Source of the DNA: Methylonatrum kenyense
Lineage (GTDB): Bacteria > Pseudomonadota > Gammaproteobacteria > Nitrococcales > Aquisalimonadaceae
Length of the DNA stretch: 64,000 nt
Reading direction: 5' to 3'
Assembly (NCBI RefSeq): GCF_023195885.1
Contig: NZ_JALPKO010000007.1
Span: 145,858-209,857, forward strand
The first letter of the stretch is position 1. Each line of letters opens with the position of its first letter. The position numbers and the translations under genes are program-made. Below are positions 9,601 through 18,215 of the stretch, in pieces. The notes under the pieces were generated by a model. That model was not told where the DNA came from. It ran no database searches and saw only the letters and a program-made list of their open reading frames with translations.

Positions 9601-10254
9601 ATGAACCTCGAGAAGGCACGCTTCAACATGATCGAGCAGCAGGTCAGGACCTGGGATGTGCTCGACCCCGGCGTGCTCGACATCATGGAGCGTCTGCCGC
9701 GGCATGAGTTTGTCACCCCGGAGCACCGGGATCTCGCGTACTCGGACCTGGAACTGCCAATGGGCCACGGCGAGGTCATGCTGACGCCGAAGCTGCAGGG
9801 ACGGATTCTGCAGGCGCTGGGTGCAAGCCCTGTGGAACAGATCCTGGAAATCGGCACGGGTAACGGCTATCTCACGGCATGCCTGGCGGCAATGGGCGCT
9901 CATGTACACAGCGTGGACATCCACCAGCCGTTCCTGGATACCGCCGCCCGGCACCTGCGCCAGGCCGAGGTTCAGAACGTGACGTTGGTCGAGGGCGATG
10001 CGGCAGAAGGATGGGACGATGGCCGCCGTTATGACGCCATCGCGGTCACCGGATCACTGCCCCGGTTTCACGAGGGTTTCCACCGCTCGCTGACCATCGG
10101 GGGTCGGCTGTTCCTGATCGTCGGCGAGGCGCCAACCATGGAAGGCCTTCTGATCACGCGGGTCAGCGAGACACAGTGGTCCCGCGAGAGCATCCTGGAC
10201 ACCTCGATACCGCCACTGGTCGGCGCGCCGCGGTCGACCGGCTTCCACTTCTGA
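9601..10254 (+). CDS. Protein-L-isoaspartate O-methyltransferase family protein
   Basis: A 217-residue class I SAM methyltransferase. Motif I (ILEIGTGNGYL) is at 81-91, preceded by 'YSDLELPMGHGEVMLTPKLQGRIL', which corresponds to the PIMT active-site loop but differs from the usual 'IGxGQTISxPxxVA' pattern. It may therefore not be a true isoaspartyl repair enzyme. The start at 9601 has AGGAGA correctly spaced upstream; the frame is open back to 9397 without similarity. The stop codon is immediately followed by the rhodanese start (1-bp gap), so the two are probably co-expressed. Confidence 0.85.
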   Translation: MNLEKARFNMIEQQVRTWDVLDPGVLDIMERLPRHEFVTPEHRDLAYSDLELPMGHGEVMLTPKLQGRILQALGASPVEQILEIGTGNGYLTACLAAMGAHVHSVDIHQPFLDTAARHLRQAEVQNVTLVEGDAAEGWDDGRRYDAIAVTGSLPRFHEGFHRSLTIGGRLFLIVGEAPTMEGLLITRVSETQWSRESILDTSIPPLVGAPRSTGFHF

Positions 10255-10255
10255 G

Positions 10256-10576
10256 ATGGTCACCGAGACGCAACCGAACGATCTGGCCGACCGGCTTGCC
10301 GCCGGCGAGCCGCTAACCCTGCTTGACGTCCGCGAGCACTGGGAAGTCGAGCATGCGGCGATTGACGGGATTCTGCACATTCCAATGGGAGAAGTCGTGG
10401 CGCGCCGCGAGGAAATCCCGGACGACAGGCCGTTGGTGTGCGTCTGCCATCATGGCATGCGCAGTGCGCAGGTGGCGGCCTACCTGGAGCAGCAGGGCTG
10501 GACCGGGGTGGAAAACCTCAGCGGCGGCATTGATGCCTGGTCACAGACCGTCGATCCCGGCATCCCCCGTTACTAG
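10256..10576 (+). CDS. Single-domain rhodanese-like protein (sulfurtransferase)
   Basis: A 106-residue rhodanese domain with DVREHWE near residues 24-30 and the catalytic loop CHHGMRS at 64-70, Cys64 being the persulfide-forming residue. No signal peptide, so cytoplasmic. It starts one base after the stop of the methyltransferase gene. Its stop codon TAG (10574-10576) is part of the CTAG that opens a mobile-element remnant, so the ancestral C terminus may have been a few residues different. Confidence 0.9.
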   Translation: MVTETQPNDLADRLAAGEPLTLLDVREHWEVEHAAIDGILHIPMGEVVARREEIPDDRPLVCVCHHGMRSAQVAAYLEQQGWTGVENLSGGIDAWSQTVDPGIPRY

Positions 10577-10630
10577 GGAAACACTGATTTGTTCGCGCGC
10601 CGGCTTTCGAATCGGTCCGCACAATCCTAG
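10573..10630. repeat. MITE-family end between two convergent genes, CTAG at both borders
   Basis: A 58-bp stretch begins CTAGGGAAACACTGATTTGT (the MITE terminal repeat) and ends in CTAG at 10627-10630. The right part does not match the known interior, so this is a degraded or solo end. The left TAG is the stop codon of the rhodanese gene. The right CTAG contains, on the other strand, the stop codon of waaA. Confidence 0.65.
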
Positions 10631-11892
10631 ACCGCAATCAGCGGCCTGATCTGTTCCAGCATGCGCTCGGTCGCGCCCCTGTTGGCGTCCATCAGGGCCT
10701 GTGCGCAACGGCCGGCCGCAACCCGCCGATCGGGGTGTTCCAGCAATTCGGTCACCGCATCGGCCAGGAAACCGGCGTCATGGACCTGTTGACCGGCGCC
10801 ACTTTCCACCAGCTGCTCGGCAACCTGACGCATCTTGAACACATGCGGCCCCATGATCACTGGCAGCCCCATGGCCGCAGCCTCCAGCGGATTGTGCCCA
10901 CCAATCGGCACCAGCGTCCCGCCAATGAACGCGGCATCCGCCGCTCCGTAGAACACCAGCAATTCGCCCATTGAATCGCCGAGATAGACCTCGGTGCCTT
11001 CCGGGCAGGCCTGATCGCTGCTCCGGCAATGGAGGGAAAACCCTTGGTCCCGAACCAGGCCGGCGACCCGTGAGAAACGGTCCGGATGTCGCGGCACCAG
11101 CAGCAACAGTGCCCGGGGCACACGCTCCAGCACCGTGCGATGCGCCTGCAGGATCTGCTCTTCCTCGCCATCCCGGGTGCTGGCCGCAATCCACACCGGC
11201 CTGTCGCTCCCGAGTTCGCGGCGCAAGGCCTCGCCGCGTTCGCGGGCACTGGCCGGAATCTGCTGCTCGAACTTCAGACTGCCGGTGACAACCACGTTGC
11301 GGGGCGGCGCCTGCAGTTGCCGCAAGCGGTTGGCGTCATCCGCAGTCTGCGCGCAGAATCGGTCCGGTGCCCGGAACACAGGCCCCATCAGCCGCGGCAG
11401 CCGGGCGTAACGCCGGGCGCTGCGCCCTGACAGCCGGGCATTGACCACCACCAGCGGTACGCGCCGCCGTTTCAGGACGTGAAACAGGTTGGGCCACAAC
11501 TCCATCTCCACGATCAGTGCCAGACTGGGCCTGGAGCGATGCAGGAAAGCCTTGACCGCATGCGGCAGGTCCAGCGGCAGGAAACAGTGCCGAACGCTGT
11601 CGCCGAACAGGCTCAGCACCTGCTCGCGACCGGTCGGCGTCATGGTGGTGATCAGCAGCGGACGCTGGGGAAATTCGCGCTGTAAGCCACGAATCAGGCC
11701 GGCGGCGGCCTGAACCTCGCCCACGGACGCGGCATGTACCCAGATGCCGCGCTGCGGCAAATCCATTGGTGGCAAACCGAGGCGTTCACCCCAGCCGTGA
11801 CGGTAGGCGGGTTCACGCAGTCCGCGCCATGCCAGGTACAGCACGGCGAACGGAGTCAGCAGGTACAACAGGGCACTATAAAGCCGTCGCAT
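10627..11892 (-). CDS. waaA: 3-deoxy-D-manno-octulosonic acid (Kdo) transferase
   Basis: A 421-residue GT-B fold glycosyltransferase (E. coli WaaA has 425). An N-terminal membrane anchor (about 4-22) precedes the family motif 'GIWVHAASVGEVQAA' with the catalytic-base Glu. The C-terminal half has 'FIGGTLVPIGGHNPLEAAAMG', the donor-binding loop. It transfers Kdo from CMP-Kdo to lipid IVA at the inner membrane. The start at 11892 was chosen over 11928 because the homologous part begins MRRLYSALLYLL. It lies 4 bp after the WaaP-like kinase gene. Confidence 0.95.
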   Translation of the reverse strand: MRRLYSALLYLLTPFAVLYLAWRGLREPAYRHGWGERLGLPPMDLPQRGIWVHAASVGEVQAAAGLIRGLQREFPQRPLLITTMTPTGREQVLSLFGDSVRHCFLPLDLPHAVKAFLHRSRPSLALIVEMELWPNLFHVLKRRRVPLVVVNARLSGRSARRYARLPRLMGPVFRAPDRFCAQTADDANRLRQLQAPPRNVVVTGSLKFEQQIPASARERGEALRRELGSDRPVWIAASTRDGEEEQILQAHRTVLERVPRALLLLVPRHPDRFSRVAGLVRDQGFSLHCRSSDQACPEGTEVYLGDSMGELLVFYGAADAAFIGGTLVPIGGHNPLEAAAMGLPVIMGPHVFKMRQVAEQLVESGAGQQVHDAGFLADAVTELLEHPDRRVAAGRCAQALMDANRGATERMLEQIRPLIAV

Positions 11893-11896
11893 ACCG

Positions 11897-12808
11897 TCAG
11901 GATGCAGAGGATCGATGATCCGCCGCAAGCCGGGGCAGCACCGTTTCCACCGCCTCCGTGGTCAGCCAGATCCGCTCCAGGTCCTTTCCCGTCCAGCGCC
12001 GCGCCCAGCCAAGCATGGCTTTCAGGCGGCGCTTGATGTGATGTCCGCGGCGGACGGCTTCGAGTACGGCCTGTGGTGGCCCCTGCCGCAGATAGTCATC
12101 CAACAGTCTGCAACACAATTCACGTCGTTGCTCGCCGTCAAAGGCCTTGATCGCGGTTGCCGAATGCACCAGCAACATCAGGTCCATGGCCTGCCGGGCA
12201 GGCAGGGTCAGGGTCTGGTCCAGCGGTTCTTCGAAATCGATGCGATAGAGACGGTCGTCCCACTGCGTGTGATTGCGCAGCTGTGCGCCGCCATGCCAGT
12301 GGCCGCGGCGATGAAAATCAGCCAGCTCCGACGCAACCCGGCAGGCCAGCTCGGCCTGCCCGGCCACATCCAGCGAACGCATGACCTGGGTCAGCGGCGG
12401 CCCGACGTCCTGCATGATCAGGTGATCATCGGACACCAGCACCACCTCCGGCACCGACTGGCCCTGCGCATGCAGGGCGCGCAGCCGCGCGGCCTCGTAA
12501 TGCAACTGGTCCGCCTGGCCCAGGCGCAACGGACCAAGCCGGGGCCAGTGCCCGGCGAGGAAACGCACCAGCAAGGCACCACCCAGGGCTCGCGGCAGAC
12601 TGCGTCCCGCCGCCGACTGCTTGACCATGTACCGCTGGCCGGCGTGATTCAGGGCATACACGCGTCGCTTGGCTGCCGGTGCCTCGCGGTAGGCCCGGGC
12701 GCGTATGGCCTCGATTTCGCTCTCGCCAAGGTCCCGAACCGCGGGGACCGGCTCGGACAGGTTGCGCTGCCCCATCAGTCCGGACTCGTTCGCCGCGGGA
12801 CCGGTCAT
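11897..12808 (-). CDS. Lipopolysaccharide kinase-like protein (WaaP/KdkA/BUD32-like)
   Basis: A 303-residue small-molecule kinase-like protein. A Gly-poor N-lobe ([17 protein letters not shown], probable ATP-binding Lys) is followed by '[18 protein letters not shown]', which matches the catalytic loop of the KdkA/WaaP/BUD32 group (HGG...N), and '[10 protein letters not shown]', the equivalent of the metal-binding DFG/DFE. Its start overlaps the hldE stop (ATGA) and it ends 4 bp before waaA, so it belongs to the LPS core operon hldE-kinase-waaA. Likely substrates are Kdo or the first heptose; which one cannot be told from the sequence. Confidence 0.78.
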   Translation of the reverse strand: MTGPAANESGLMGQRNLSEPVPAVRDLGESEIEAIRARAYREAPAAKRRVYALNHAGQRYMVKQSAAGRSLPRALGGALLVRFLAGHWPRLGPLRLGQADQLHYEAARLRALHAQGQSVPEVVLVSDDHLIMQDVGPPLTQVMRSLDVAGQAELACRVASELADFHRRGHWHGGAQLRNHTQWDDRLYRIDFEEPLDQTLTLPARQAMDLMLLVHSATAIKAFDGEQRRELCCRLLDDYLRQGPPQAVLEAVRRGHHIKRRLKAMLGWARRWTGKDLERIWLTTEAVETVLPRLAADHRSSAS

Positions 12809-14247
12809 TCGGCACCCTGTCGCGCGCCGGAACGCACGCGGCTGATCAGGTCGGTGGTGGAGCAACCATCCAGGAAGTCCAGCACCTCCACGGATCCGCC
12901 ATTGGCCGTGACCTGTCGGTACCCGACGATGTCCTCCGGCTGGTAGTCGCCCCCCTTGACCAGCACATCCGGCAGCACACGCTCGATCAACCGCTCCGGC
13001 GTATCTTCGGAAAACGGCACCACCCAATCCACGGCAGCCAGCGCGGACAGCACCGTCATCCGGTTCTGCAGCGTGTTGACCGGACGCTCCGTCCCCTTCA
13101 GCCGGCGCACCGAGGCATCGTCGTTGACTGCAACCAGCAGACGATCGCCGCGGTTGCGAGCCTGCTCCAGATAGGCAACATGACCGGCGTGGAGCAGGTC
13201 GAAGCAGCCATTGGTCATCACCACCCGCTCGCCGTGAGCGCGGGCATCGGCCACCGCCTGCAACAGACGGTCCTCGGTCATCACGCCGCGGCCATTACCC
13301 TCGGATTCATGCAGGGCACGGCGCAGTTCGGAGACGCTGACGGTTGCCGTGCCCAGCTTGCCAACCACGATCCCGGCGGCGATGTTCGCCAGTGCCGTGG
13401 CCTGCGGCAGTTGAAGCCCGGCGGCCAGGCCTGCAGCAAGGGTGGCGATCACCGTGTCGCCGGCGCCGGTGACATCGAACACGTCCCTGGCCCGCGCCGG
13501 CAGATGCAGGTGCTCCCCCTCGGCGGTCAGCAGGCTCATGCCCTGCTCGCCACGGGTTATCAGCAAAGCCCCGATGCCGCATGCGCTGGCCAGCCGCCGG
13601 CCCCGCTCGATCAGGGCGTCGTCATCCGCGCAGGTGCCGACCACCGCCTCGAACTCACTGAGGTTCGGTGTTGCCAGCGCGGCGCCCCGGTAGCGGCTGA
13701 AATCACTGCCCTTGGGGTCGACCAGCACCTGCAGGCCGGCCTCGGACGCCGCCTGGATCAACGGCTGGGGATCCCGCAGCGCACCCTTGGCATAGTCGGA
13801 GAGCACCAGCACGCCTGCGCCGGCGAATGCATCCTGCAACAGGGGCAGCAGGTCCGCCGCGGTGACGTCACTGAAGGCATCCTCGAAATCCAGACGAATC
13901 AGTTGCTGCTTGCGACTGATGATGCGCAGCTTGGTGATGGTTGGTGCAGAGGGATGCCGCAGGAAACGATTCTCGACGCCGGCCTGCTGCAGCAAGCGTT
14001 CAAGATCCGCGGCCGTGGTATCGGAGCCGGTTACCCCGCTCAGCGTGGCGCTGACACCCAGCGCGGCCAGGTTCAGGGCAACGTTTCCGGCGCCGCCTGC
14101 ACGCACTTCGTCGCCGCGCACGCGCACCACGGGCACCGGTGCCTCCGGCGAGATCCGCCCGGTATCGCCGTGCCAGTAGCGATCCAGCATCAGGTCGCCG
14201 GCCACCAGGACACGGACGTTATCAAATGTGGGCAGTTGCAGCTTCAT
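12805..14247 (-). CDS. hldE: Bifunctional heptose 7-phosphate kinase / heptose 1-phosphate adenylyltransferase
   Basis: A 480-residue fusion (E. coli HldE 477). The N-terminal ribokinase-like domain (about 1-320) has '[20 protein letters not shown]' near the start and the 'DVTGAGDTV' anion-hole/catalytic motif. The C-terminal nucleotidyltransferase domain (about 345-475) has '[16 protein letters not shown]' with the HxGH motif. It makes ADP-D-glycero-beta-D-manno-heptose precursors for the LPS inner core. The start at 14247 was preferred to 14301 because homology begins there. First gene of the LPS operon. Confidence 0.96.
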   Translation of the reverse strand: MKLQLPTFDNVRVLVAGDLMLDRYWHGDTGRISPEAPVPVVRVRGDEVRAGGAGNVALNLAALGVSATLSGVTGSDTTAADLERLLQQAGVENRFLRHPSAPTITKLRIISRKQQLIRLDFEDAFSDVTAADLLPLLQDAFAGAGVLVLSDYAKGALRDPQPLIQAASEAGLQVLVDPKGSDFSRYRGAALATPNLSEFEAVVGTCADDDALIERGRRLASACGIGALLITRGEQGMSLLTAEGEHLHLPARARDVFDVTGAGDTVIATLAAGLAAGLQLPQATALANIAAGIVVGKLGTATVSVSELRRALHESEGNGRGVMTEDRLLQAVADARAHGERVVMTNGCFDLLHAGHVAYLEQARNRGDRLLVAVNDDASVRRLKGTERPVNTLQNRMTVLSALAAVDWVVPFSEDTPERLIERVLPDVLVKGGDYQPEDIVGYRQVTANGGSVEVLDFLDGCSTTDLISRVRSGARQGAE

Positions 14248-14322
14248 GATCGCGGCGCGGGGCTCCTGATGCCGGCAAAAACTGGTTGCGGAGTATATCA
14301 TTGGCGCCAGTTCACCGATTGA

Positions 14323-14396
14323 AGCGGCACCGTGCCTTGCCAGATAACCAAAACCAGTCTCGGGCGCAGGCGCCAGAATAGATCACCATTTCCCTA
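14323..14396. repeat. Right half of a degraded MITE-family element
   Basis: The segment from GGCACCGTGCCTTGCC through CAAAACCAGTCTCGGGCGC to CCATTTCCCTA matches the right-hand module and terminal repeat of the full copy at 57364-57641 with several substitutions. It lies between divergent hldE and the lauroyltransferase-like gene, so it occupies their shared promoter region. It ends in the TA typical of the family. Confidence 0.7.
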
Positions 14397-14446
14397 AGGT
14401 TGCAGCCGATTCCCAGCAACCCGCCGTTACAACCCTGGAGACCGGA

Positions 14447-15433
14447 TTGAGCGACACGCACGACAGCACGCCGACCCATCCGGCGCATCCGCGCAACTGG
14501 GGCCAACTGATCATCCTCGGCCTGCTCTGGCTGCTGGCCCGCCTGCCATGGCGTGCCGCACTCCGGCTGGGCCGGGCCGGCGGACGCCTGAGCTACCACC
14601 TGCTGCCGGAACGCCGGCGGATCGCCCGGCGCAATATCCAGCTCTGCTTCCCGGAATTGTCCGGAGCCGACCGCGAGGCAACGGTGCGACGGAATTTCGC
14701 CTACCTTGGCCAGGGCATCGCCGAGGCTGCGCTCGCCTGGTATGGCGGCCCGGCAGTCGACCGAATCCCGTGCACGGTGACGGGCCTGGAGCATCTCAAG
14801 GCCGAGCAGGAGGCGGGCCGCGCCGTGATCCTGCTATCCGGCCATTTCGTCTCCATCGAGCTCACTGGCCGCCTGGTGCATCCGCATCTGGAGATGGCCG
14901 TGATCTACAAGCCGTTGGTGAAACAACCGCTGCTGGACCGCTCGATGCGCGAGGCGCGGTTGCGCCGCGGGCACCCGGCAGTCATCGCCAAGGACGATAT
15001 TCGCGGCATCGTACGGACGCTTCGCCGGGGCATCCCCGCCTGGTACGCCGGCGACCAGAACTACCGCACCAAGCAGAAGGTTTTCGCGCCGTTTTTCGGC
15101 ATCCCCACGGCAACGGTGACGGCGCTTAGCCGGCTGTCGCAGATGGGCAAGGCCAGCGTGGTGCCGCTTTTCTTCAATGCAAGACCTGACGGTTCCGGCT
15201 ATGAAATCAGGTTGCTTCCGCCACTGCAGGATTTCCCCAGCGGTGATGTCACCGAGGATGCCGCGCGAATGAATGCCGTGCTGGAAGAAGCCGTCCGGCA
15301 ACACCCGGACCAGTACCTGTGGATCCACCGGCGGTTCAAAGACCACCCGGACGAGGTCGACATGTATCCCAAGGTGCCGGATCACCGGGAGCTGCGGCGC
15401 TCAAAAAAACGCCGCCCGAAGGCGGCGTCCTGA
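14447..15433 (+). CDS. LpxL/HtrB-type lipid A acyltransferase
   Basis: A 328-residue membrane-anchored acyltransferase. It has a hydrophobic N-terminal segment (about 18-35), the catalytic H-x4-E in 'LLSGHFVSIEL', the 'AWYAGDQNYRTKQKVFAPFFG' acceptor region and the 'YLWIHRRFKDHP' block, all hallmarks of the LpxL/LpxM family that adds secondary acyl chains to Kdo2-lipid A. The start is TTG 14447, preceded by CTGGAGA. LpxL and LpxM cannot be separated by eye. Its last codons contain the transcription terminator of the convergent phaC gene. Confidence 0.9.
   Translation: MSDTHDSTPTHPAHPRNWGQLIILGLLWLLARLPWRAALRLGRAGGRLSYHLLPERRRIARRNIQLCFPELSGADREATVRRNFAYLGQGIAEAALAWYGGPAVDRIPCTVTGLEHLKAEQEAGRAVILLSGHFVSIELTGRLVHPHLEMAVIYKPLVKQPLLDRSMREARLRRGHPAVIAKDDIRGIVRTLRRGIPAWYAGDQNYRTKQKVFAPFFGIPTATVTALSRLSQMGKASVVPLFFNARPDGSGYEIRLLPPLQDFPSGDVTEDAARMNAVLEEAVRQHPDQYLWIHRRFKDHPDEVDMYPKVPDHRELRRSKKRRPKAAS
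15403..15428 (-). terminator. Rho-independent terminator of phaC, inside the 3' end of the acyltransferase gene
   Basis: Stem ACGCCGCC/GGCGGCGT (15410-15417 with 15421-15428) with a CGA-type tetraloop is followed, on the minus strand, by seven T (complement of 15403-15409). It is ~24 bp past the phaC stop and overlaps the coding end of the convergent gene, whose Lys/Arg/Pro-rich tail (KKRRPKAAS) it encodes. Confidence 0.8.
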
Positions 15434-15451
15434 CGCCGTGCTGCCGCCGAA

Positions 15452-17248
15452 TCAGCGGCTCGCCTTTTCCTTGACGTAGCTGCCCGGCGCATCCTCGATC
15501 GGCTTCAACTTGCCGTCACCCGGAACACGCGGATCGACCTTCGCCCCGGCACGCCGCACCAGCCACTTGTTCCACTCCGGCCACCAGGAGCCGTCGGTGT
15601 GGCTGGCGCCGTCCAGCCAGGCGTCCGGATCCTTCGGATTGCGTGAATTGGTCCAGAAGCCGTACTTGTTCTTTGCCGGCGGATTGATCACCCCGGCGAT
15701 ATGGCCCGACCCACCAAGGATGAACTTGGACTGGCCGCCCAGCAGATGCACGCCCCGGTAGCAGGTCTTCCATGGCGCGATATGGTCTTCCGCCGCCGAG
15801 ATGAAGCAGCTCGGCACCTCGACCTTGCCCAGATCGATTGGCGTGTCGCGGATGACCAGCGAACCCGGATCCTTCAGCTTGTTCTCCTGGTACATGTTGC
15901 GCAGGTAGAAGCTGTGCATCTTGGCGGGCATATTGGTGCAATCCTGGTTCCAGTAGAGCAAATCGAACGGGAACGGATCGTCACCCTTCAGGTAGTTGTT
16001 GATGAAGAACGACCAGACCAAGTCGTTGGCGCGCAGCGAGCTCATGGTCGACGCCATCGAGGTGCCTTCCAGGTAGCCCTTTTCGTCCATGCGCCGTTCC
16101 AGGGTCGCCAGCTGTTCCTCGTCGATGAACAGCTCCAACTCGCCCGGCCGGGTGAAATCCAGCATCGCGGTAAAGAAGGTGATGCTCTTGACCCGGTCAT
16201 CGCCCTTGGCGGCCATGTAGGCCAGGGTCGTGCCCATCAGGGTGCCGCCGAGGCAGTAGCCAACCGCATTGACGTCCCGTTCACCGGTCGCCTGCTCGAC
16301 TGCGTCCAGCGCAGCCAGCGGACCTTCCAGCATGTAGTCGTCAAAGCCCTTGTCCGCGTATTCACGCGTCGGGTTCTTCCACGAGATGGTGAACACGGTG
16401 TGGCCCTGCTCGACCATGTACTTGATCAGCGAATTCTTCGGCTGCAGGTCGAGGATGTAGTACTTGTTGATCCACGGCGGAATGAACAGCAATGGCCGCT
16501 TGTAAACCTTTTCGGTCGCCGGCTCGTACTGGATCAACTGGATCAGATCATTCTGGTAAACCACCTTGCCCGGACTCATCGCGAGGTTCTTACCGACCTC
16601 AAAGGCCTCGGTATCGGTCATGCGGATATTCAAGCGGCCGTCGGTCTCGGACAGGTCGTTCAGCAGGTTCTTCAGACCCTTGAGCAGATTGTGGCCCTTG
16701 GTTTCCAGGGTCTTCTCGAGCACCGCCGGGTTGGTCGCAACGAAGTTGGTCGGCGACAGGGCATCGACAAACTGCCGGGTGTGGAACGAAATCTTGCGCG
16801 CCGTCTTGTCGTCCAAGCCTTCCACGTTGTTCACCGTGGAATGGATATAATCGGCCGCCAGCAGGTAGCTCTGCTTGATGAAGTCGAACAGCGGGTTCTC
16901 CTCCCAGGCCTCGTGCTTGAAACGCTTGTCGCCGGCATCCGGGCTGATCACCGGATCCTGCTGATGCCCCCAGAAGCGCAGGGCCGCGTTGTTCACCAAC
17001 TGCAGGTAATCCTGCCAGAAGGCCATCTGTGCCTGGGCCAACTGCATGGGATTGGCAAGCAAACGGGTATTGAGCTGCTGGAACAGGCCGCTCATATGCA
17101 GGGCGTCATCCATGTCGATGACCTTGGCCTGCTGCTGCTGATCGAGAAAGGACTTGACCAGTTCCTGGCTGCGATCCGTGATATCAACGAGGGTACGCGA
17201 GAGTTCTTCCGCGCTGATCTCTTCGGCTTCAGTCGACTTGTCTGACAT
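15452..17248 (-). CDS. phaC: Class I poly(3-hydroxyalkanoate) polymerase
   Basis: A 598-residue PHA synthase. An N-terminal PhaC_N region is followed by an alpha/beta hydrolase core with the lipase-like box GYCLGG (catalytic Cys332), Asp488 (SAAEDHIAPW) and His516 (GGSGHIAGVINPP). Length and motif fit class I enzymes, which polymerise short-chain hydroxyacyl-CoA on carbon-storage granules. The start was set at ATG 17248 with TGAGGAT upstream; a TTG three codons earlier is possible. No phaA, phaB or phasin lies nearby, so the gene stands alone and has its own terminator. Confidence 0.95.
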   Translation of the reverse strand: MSDKSTEAEEISAEELSRTLVDITDRSQELVKSFLDQQQQAKVIDMDDALHMSGLFQQLNTRLLANPMQLAQAQMAFWQDYLQLVNNAALRFWGHQQDPVISPDAGDKRFKHEAWEENPLFDFIKQSYLLAADYIHSTVNNVEGLDDKTARKISFHTRQFVDALSPTNFVATNPAVLEKTLETKGHNLLKGLKNLLNDLSETDGRLNIRMTDTEAFEVGKNLAMSPGKVVYQNDLIQLIQYEPATEKVYKRPLLFIPPWINKYYILDLQPKNSLIKYMVEQGHTVFTISWKNPTREYADKGFDDYMLEGPLAALDAVEQATGERDVNAVGYCLGGTLMGTTLAYMAAKGDDRVKSITFFTAMLDFTRPGELELFIDEEQLATLERRMDEKGYLEGTSMASTMSSLRANDLVWSFFINNYLKGDDPFPFDLLYWNQDCTNMPAKMHSFYLRNMYQENKLKDPGSLVIRDTPIDLGKVEVPSCFISAAEDHIAPWKTCYRGVHLLGGQSKFILGGSGHIAGVINPPAKNKYGFWTNSRNPKDPDAWLDGASHTDGSWWPEWNKWLVRRAGAKVDPRVPGDGKLKPIEDAPGSYVKEKASR

Positions 17249-17417
17249 GATTTCCAATCCTCACTGCAGGCCCCGAACCGAGGCGAATGTCTATGCCGTT
17301 TTCAGGGAATCGATCGGCGGTTTCCCAGCAAGCCGACCATGATACTGCACGGCAACAAAATGGCACAAGCGCACAATACGCTATACAAATTACTGAAAAC
17401 CAAACATTTTTTGAAGA

Positions 17418-18215
17418 ATGCCGATGACTGAGCTGCTGGGCCTTCGATGTTCTGGTGCATTGCAACATAACAGGACAAGCGCCCTGACTGAAAGGCTGGG
17501 CATCCCGTTGCTGGCAGAATCAGCGACGCCAGCAGGCCTGTTTCTCGACCTTGGTCCGAAGGGCCTGGCGCTGCTCGATGGCCGTCCGGGTGCGCCGGGA
17601 GCCGTGCGTGCGGACTTTCTCGAACCGGCACTGCTACGCCGCATGCAGCAGGTCGGCGCACGCTCGGAACAGCTGGTCCGCGCGGTCGGCGCAACAAAAG
17701 GCCGACGTCCGACGGTGGTCGACGCCACCGCTGGCCTCGGCGGCGATTCGCTGATTCTTGCCTGGGCCGGTTGCGCGGTAACACTGGTGGAGCGCTCGCC
17801 CATTGTTGTGGCCCTGCTTACCGACGCCCTCGAGCGGGTCAGGCATACCGCCCCCGACAACCCGGCGGCGGAACTCCGCCTGGTCGAAGCCGATGCCAGG
17901 GACTGGCTGGCAGGCCTGGCGGAAACCGACAGGCCGGATGTGGTGTATCTGGACCCCATGTACCCTGAGCGGGGGGCCGCCGCGGCGGCGCGCAAGGAAA
18001 TGCAACGACTGAAGCAACTGCTGGGCAGCGACGAGGATGCGGCCCCCGAGTTGCTGCGGGTTGCCCGCGCCGCAGCGCGCCAGCGGGTCGTGATCAAGCG
18101 GCCACGCAAGGCGCCACTGCTTGCCGGCTCGAAGCCCTCGCATCAGATCAGCGGCCGCAGCACGCGTTTCGATGTCTACATGTGCCACCCAGGAACGGAG
18201 ACGAATCCCGCATGA
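17418..18215 (+). CDS. rsmJ: 16S rRNA (guanine1516-N2)-methyltransferase
   Basis: A 265-residue SAM methyltransferase of the RsmJ/YhiQ family. Motif I is 'TVVDATAGLGGDSLILA', an acidic Glu follows in 'VTLVERSPIVVALL', and the catalytic motif is 'VVYLDPMYPERG' (DPMYP). The C terminus 'QISGRSTRFDVYM' is characteristic. It methylates G1516 of 16S rRNA. The ATG at 17424 is an alternative start. The gene overlaps the peptidase gene by 4 bp (ATGA). The ~170-bp upstream gap is AT-rich and shared with divergent phaC. Confidence 0.93.
   Translation: MPMTELLGLRCSGALQHNRTSALTERLGIPLLAESATPAGLFLDLGPKGLALLDGRPGAPGAVRADFLEPALLRRMQQVGARSEQLVRAVGATKGRRPTVVDATAGLGGDSLILAWAGCAVTLVERSPIVVALLTDALERVRHTAPDNPAAELRLVEADARDWLAGLAETDRPDVVYLDPMYPERGAAAAARKEMQRLKQLLGSDEDAAPELLRVARAAARQRVVIKRPRKAPLLAGSKPSHQISGRSTRFDVYMCHPGTETNPA

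Noticed and set aside
12679..14322. Long plus-strand frame opposite hldE and the kinase gene
   Set aside because: Antisense shadow; hldE motifs establish the minus strand as coding.
15701..17245. Long plus-strand open frame opposite phaC
   Set aside because: An antisense frame kept open by high GC; phaC on the other strand has full catalytic motifs and length.
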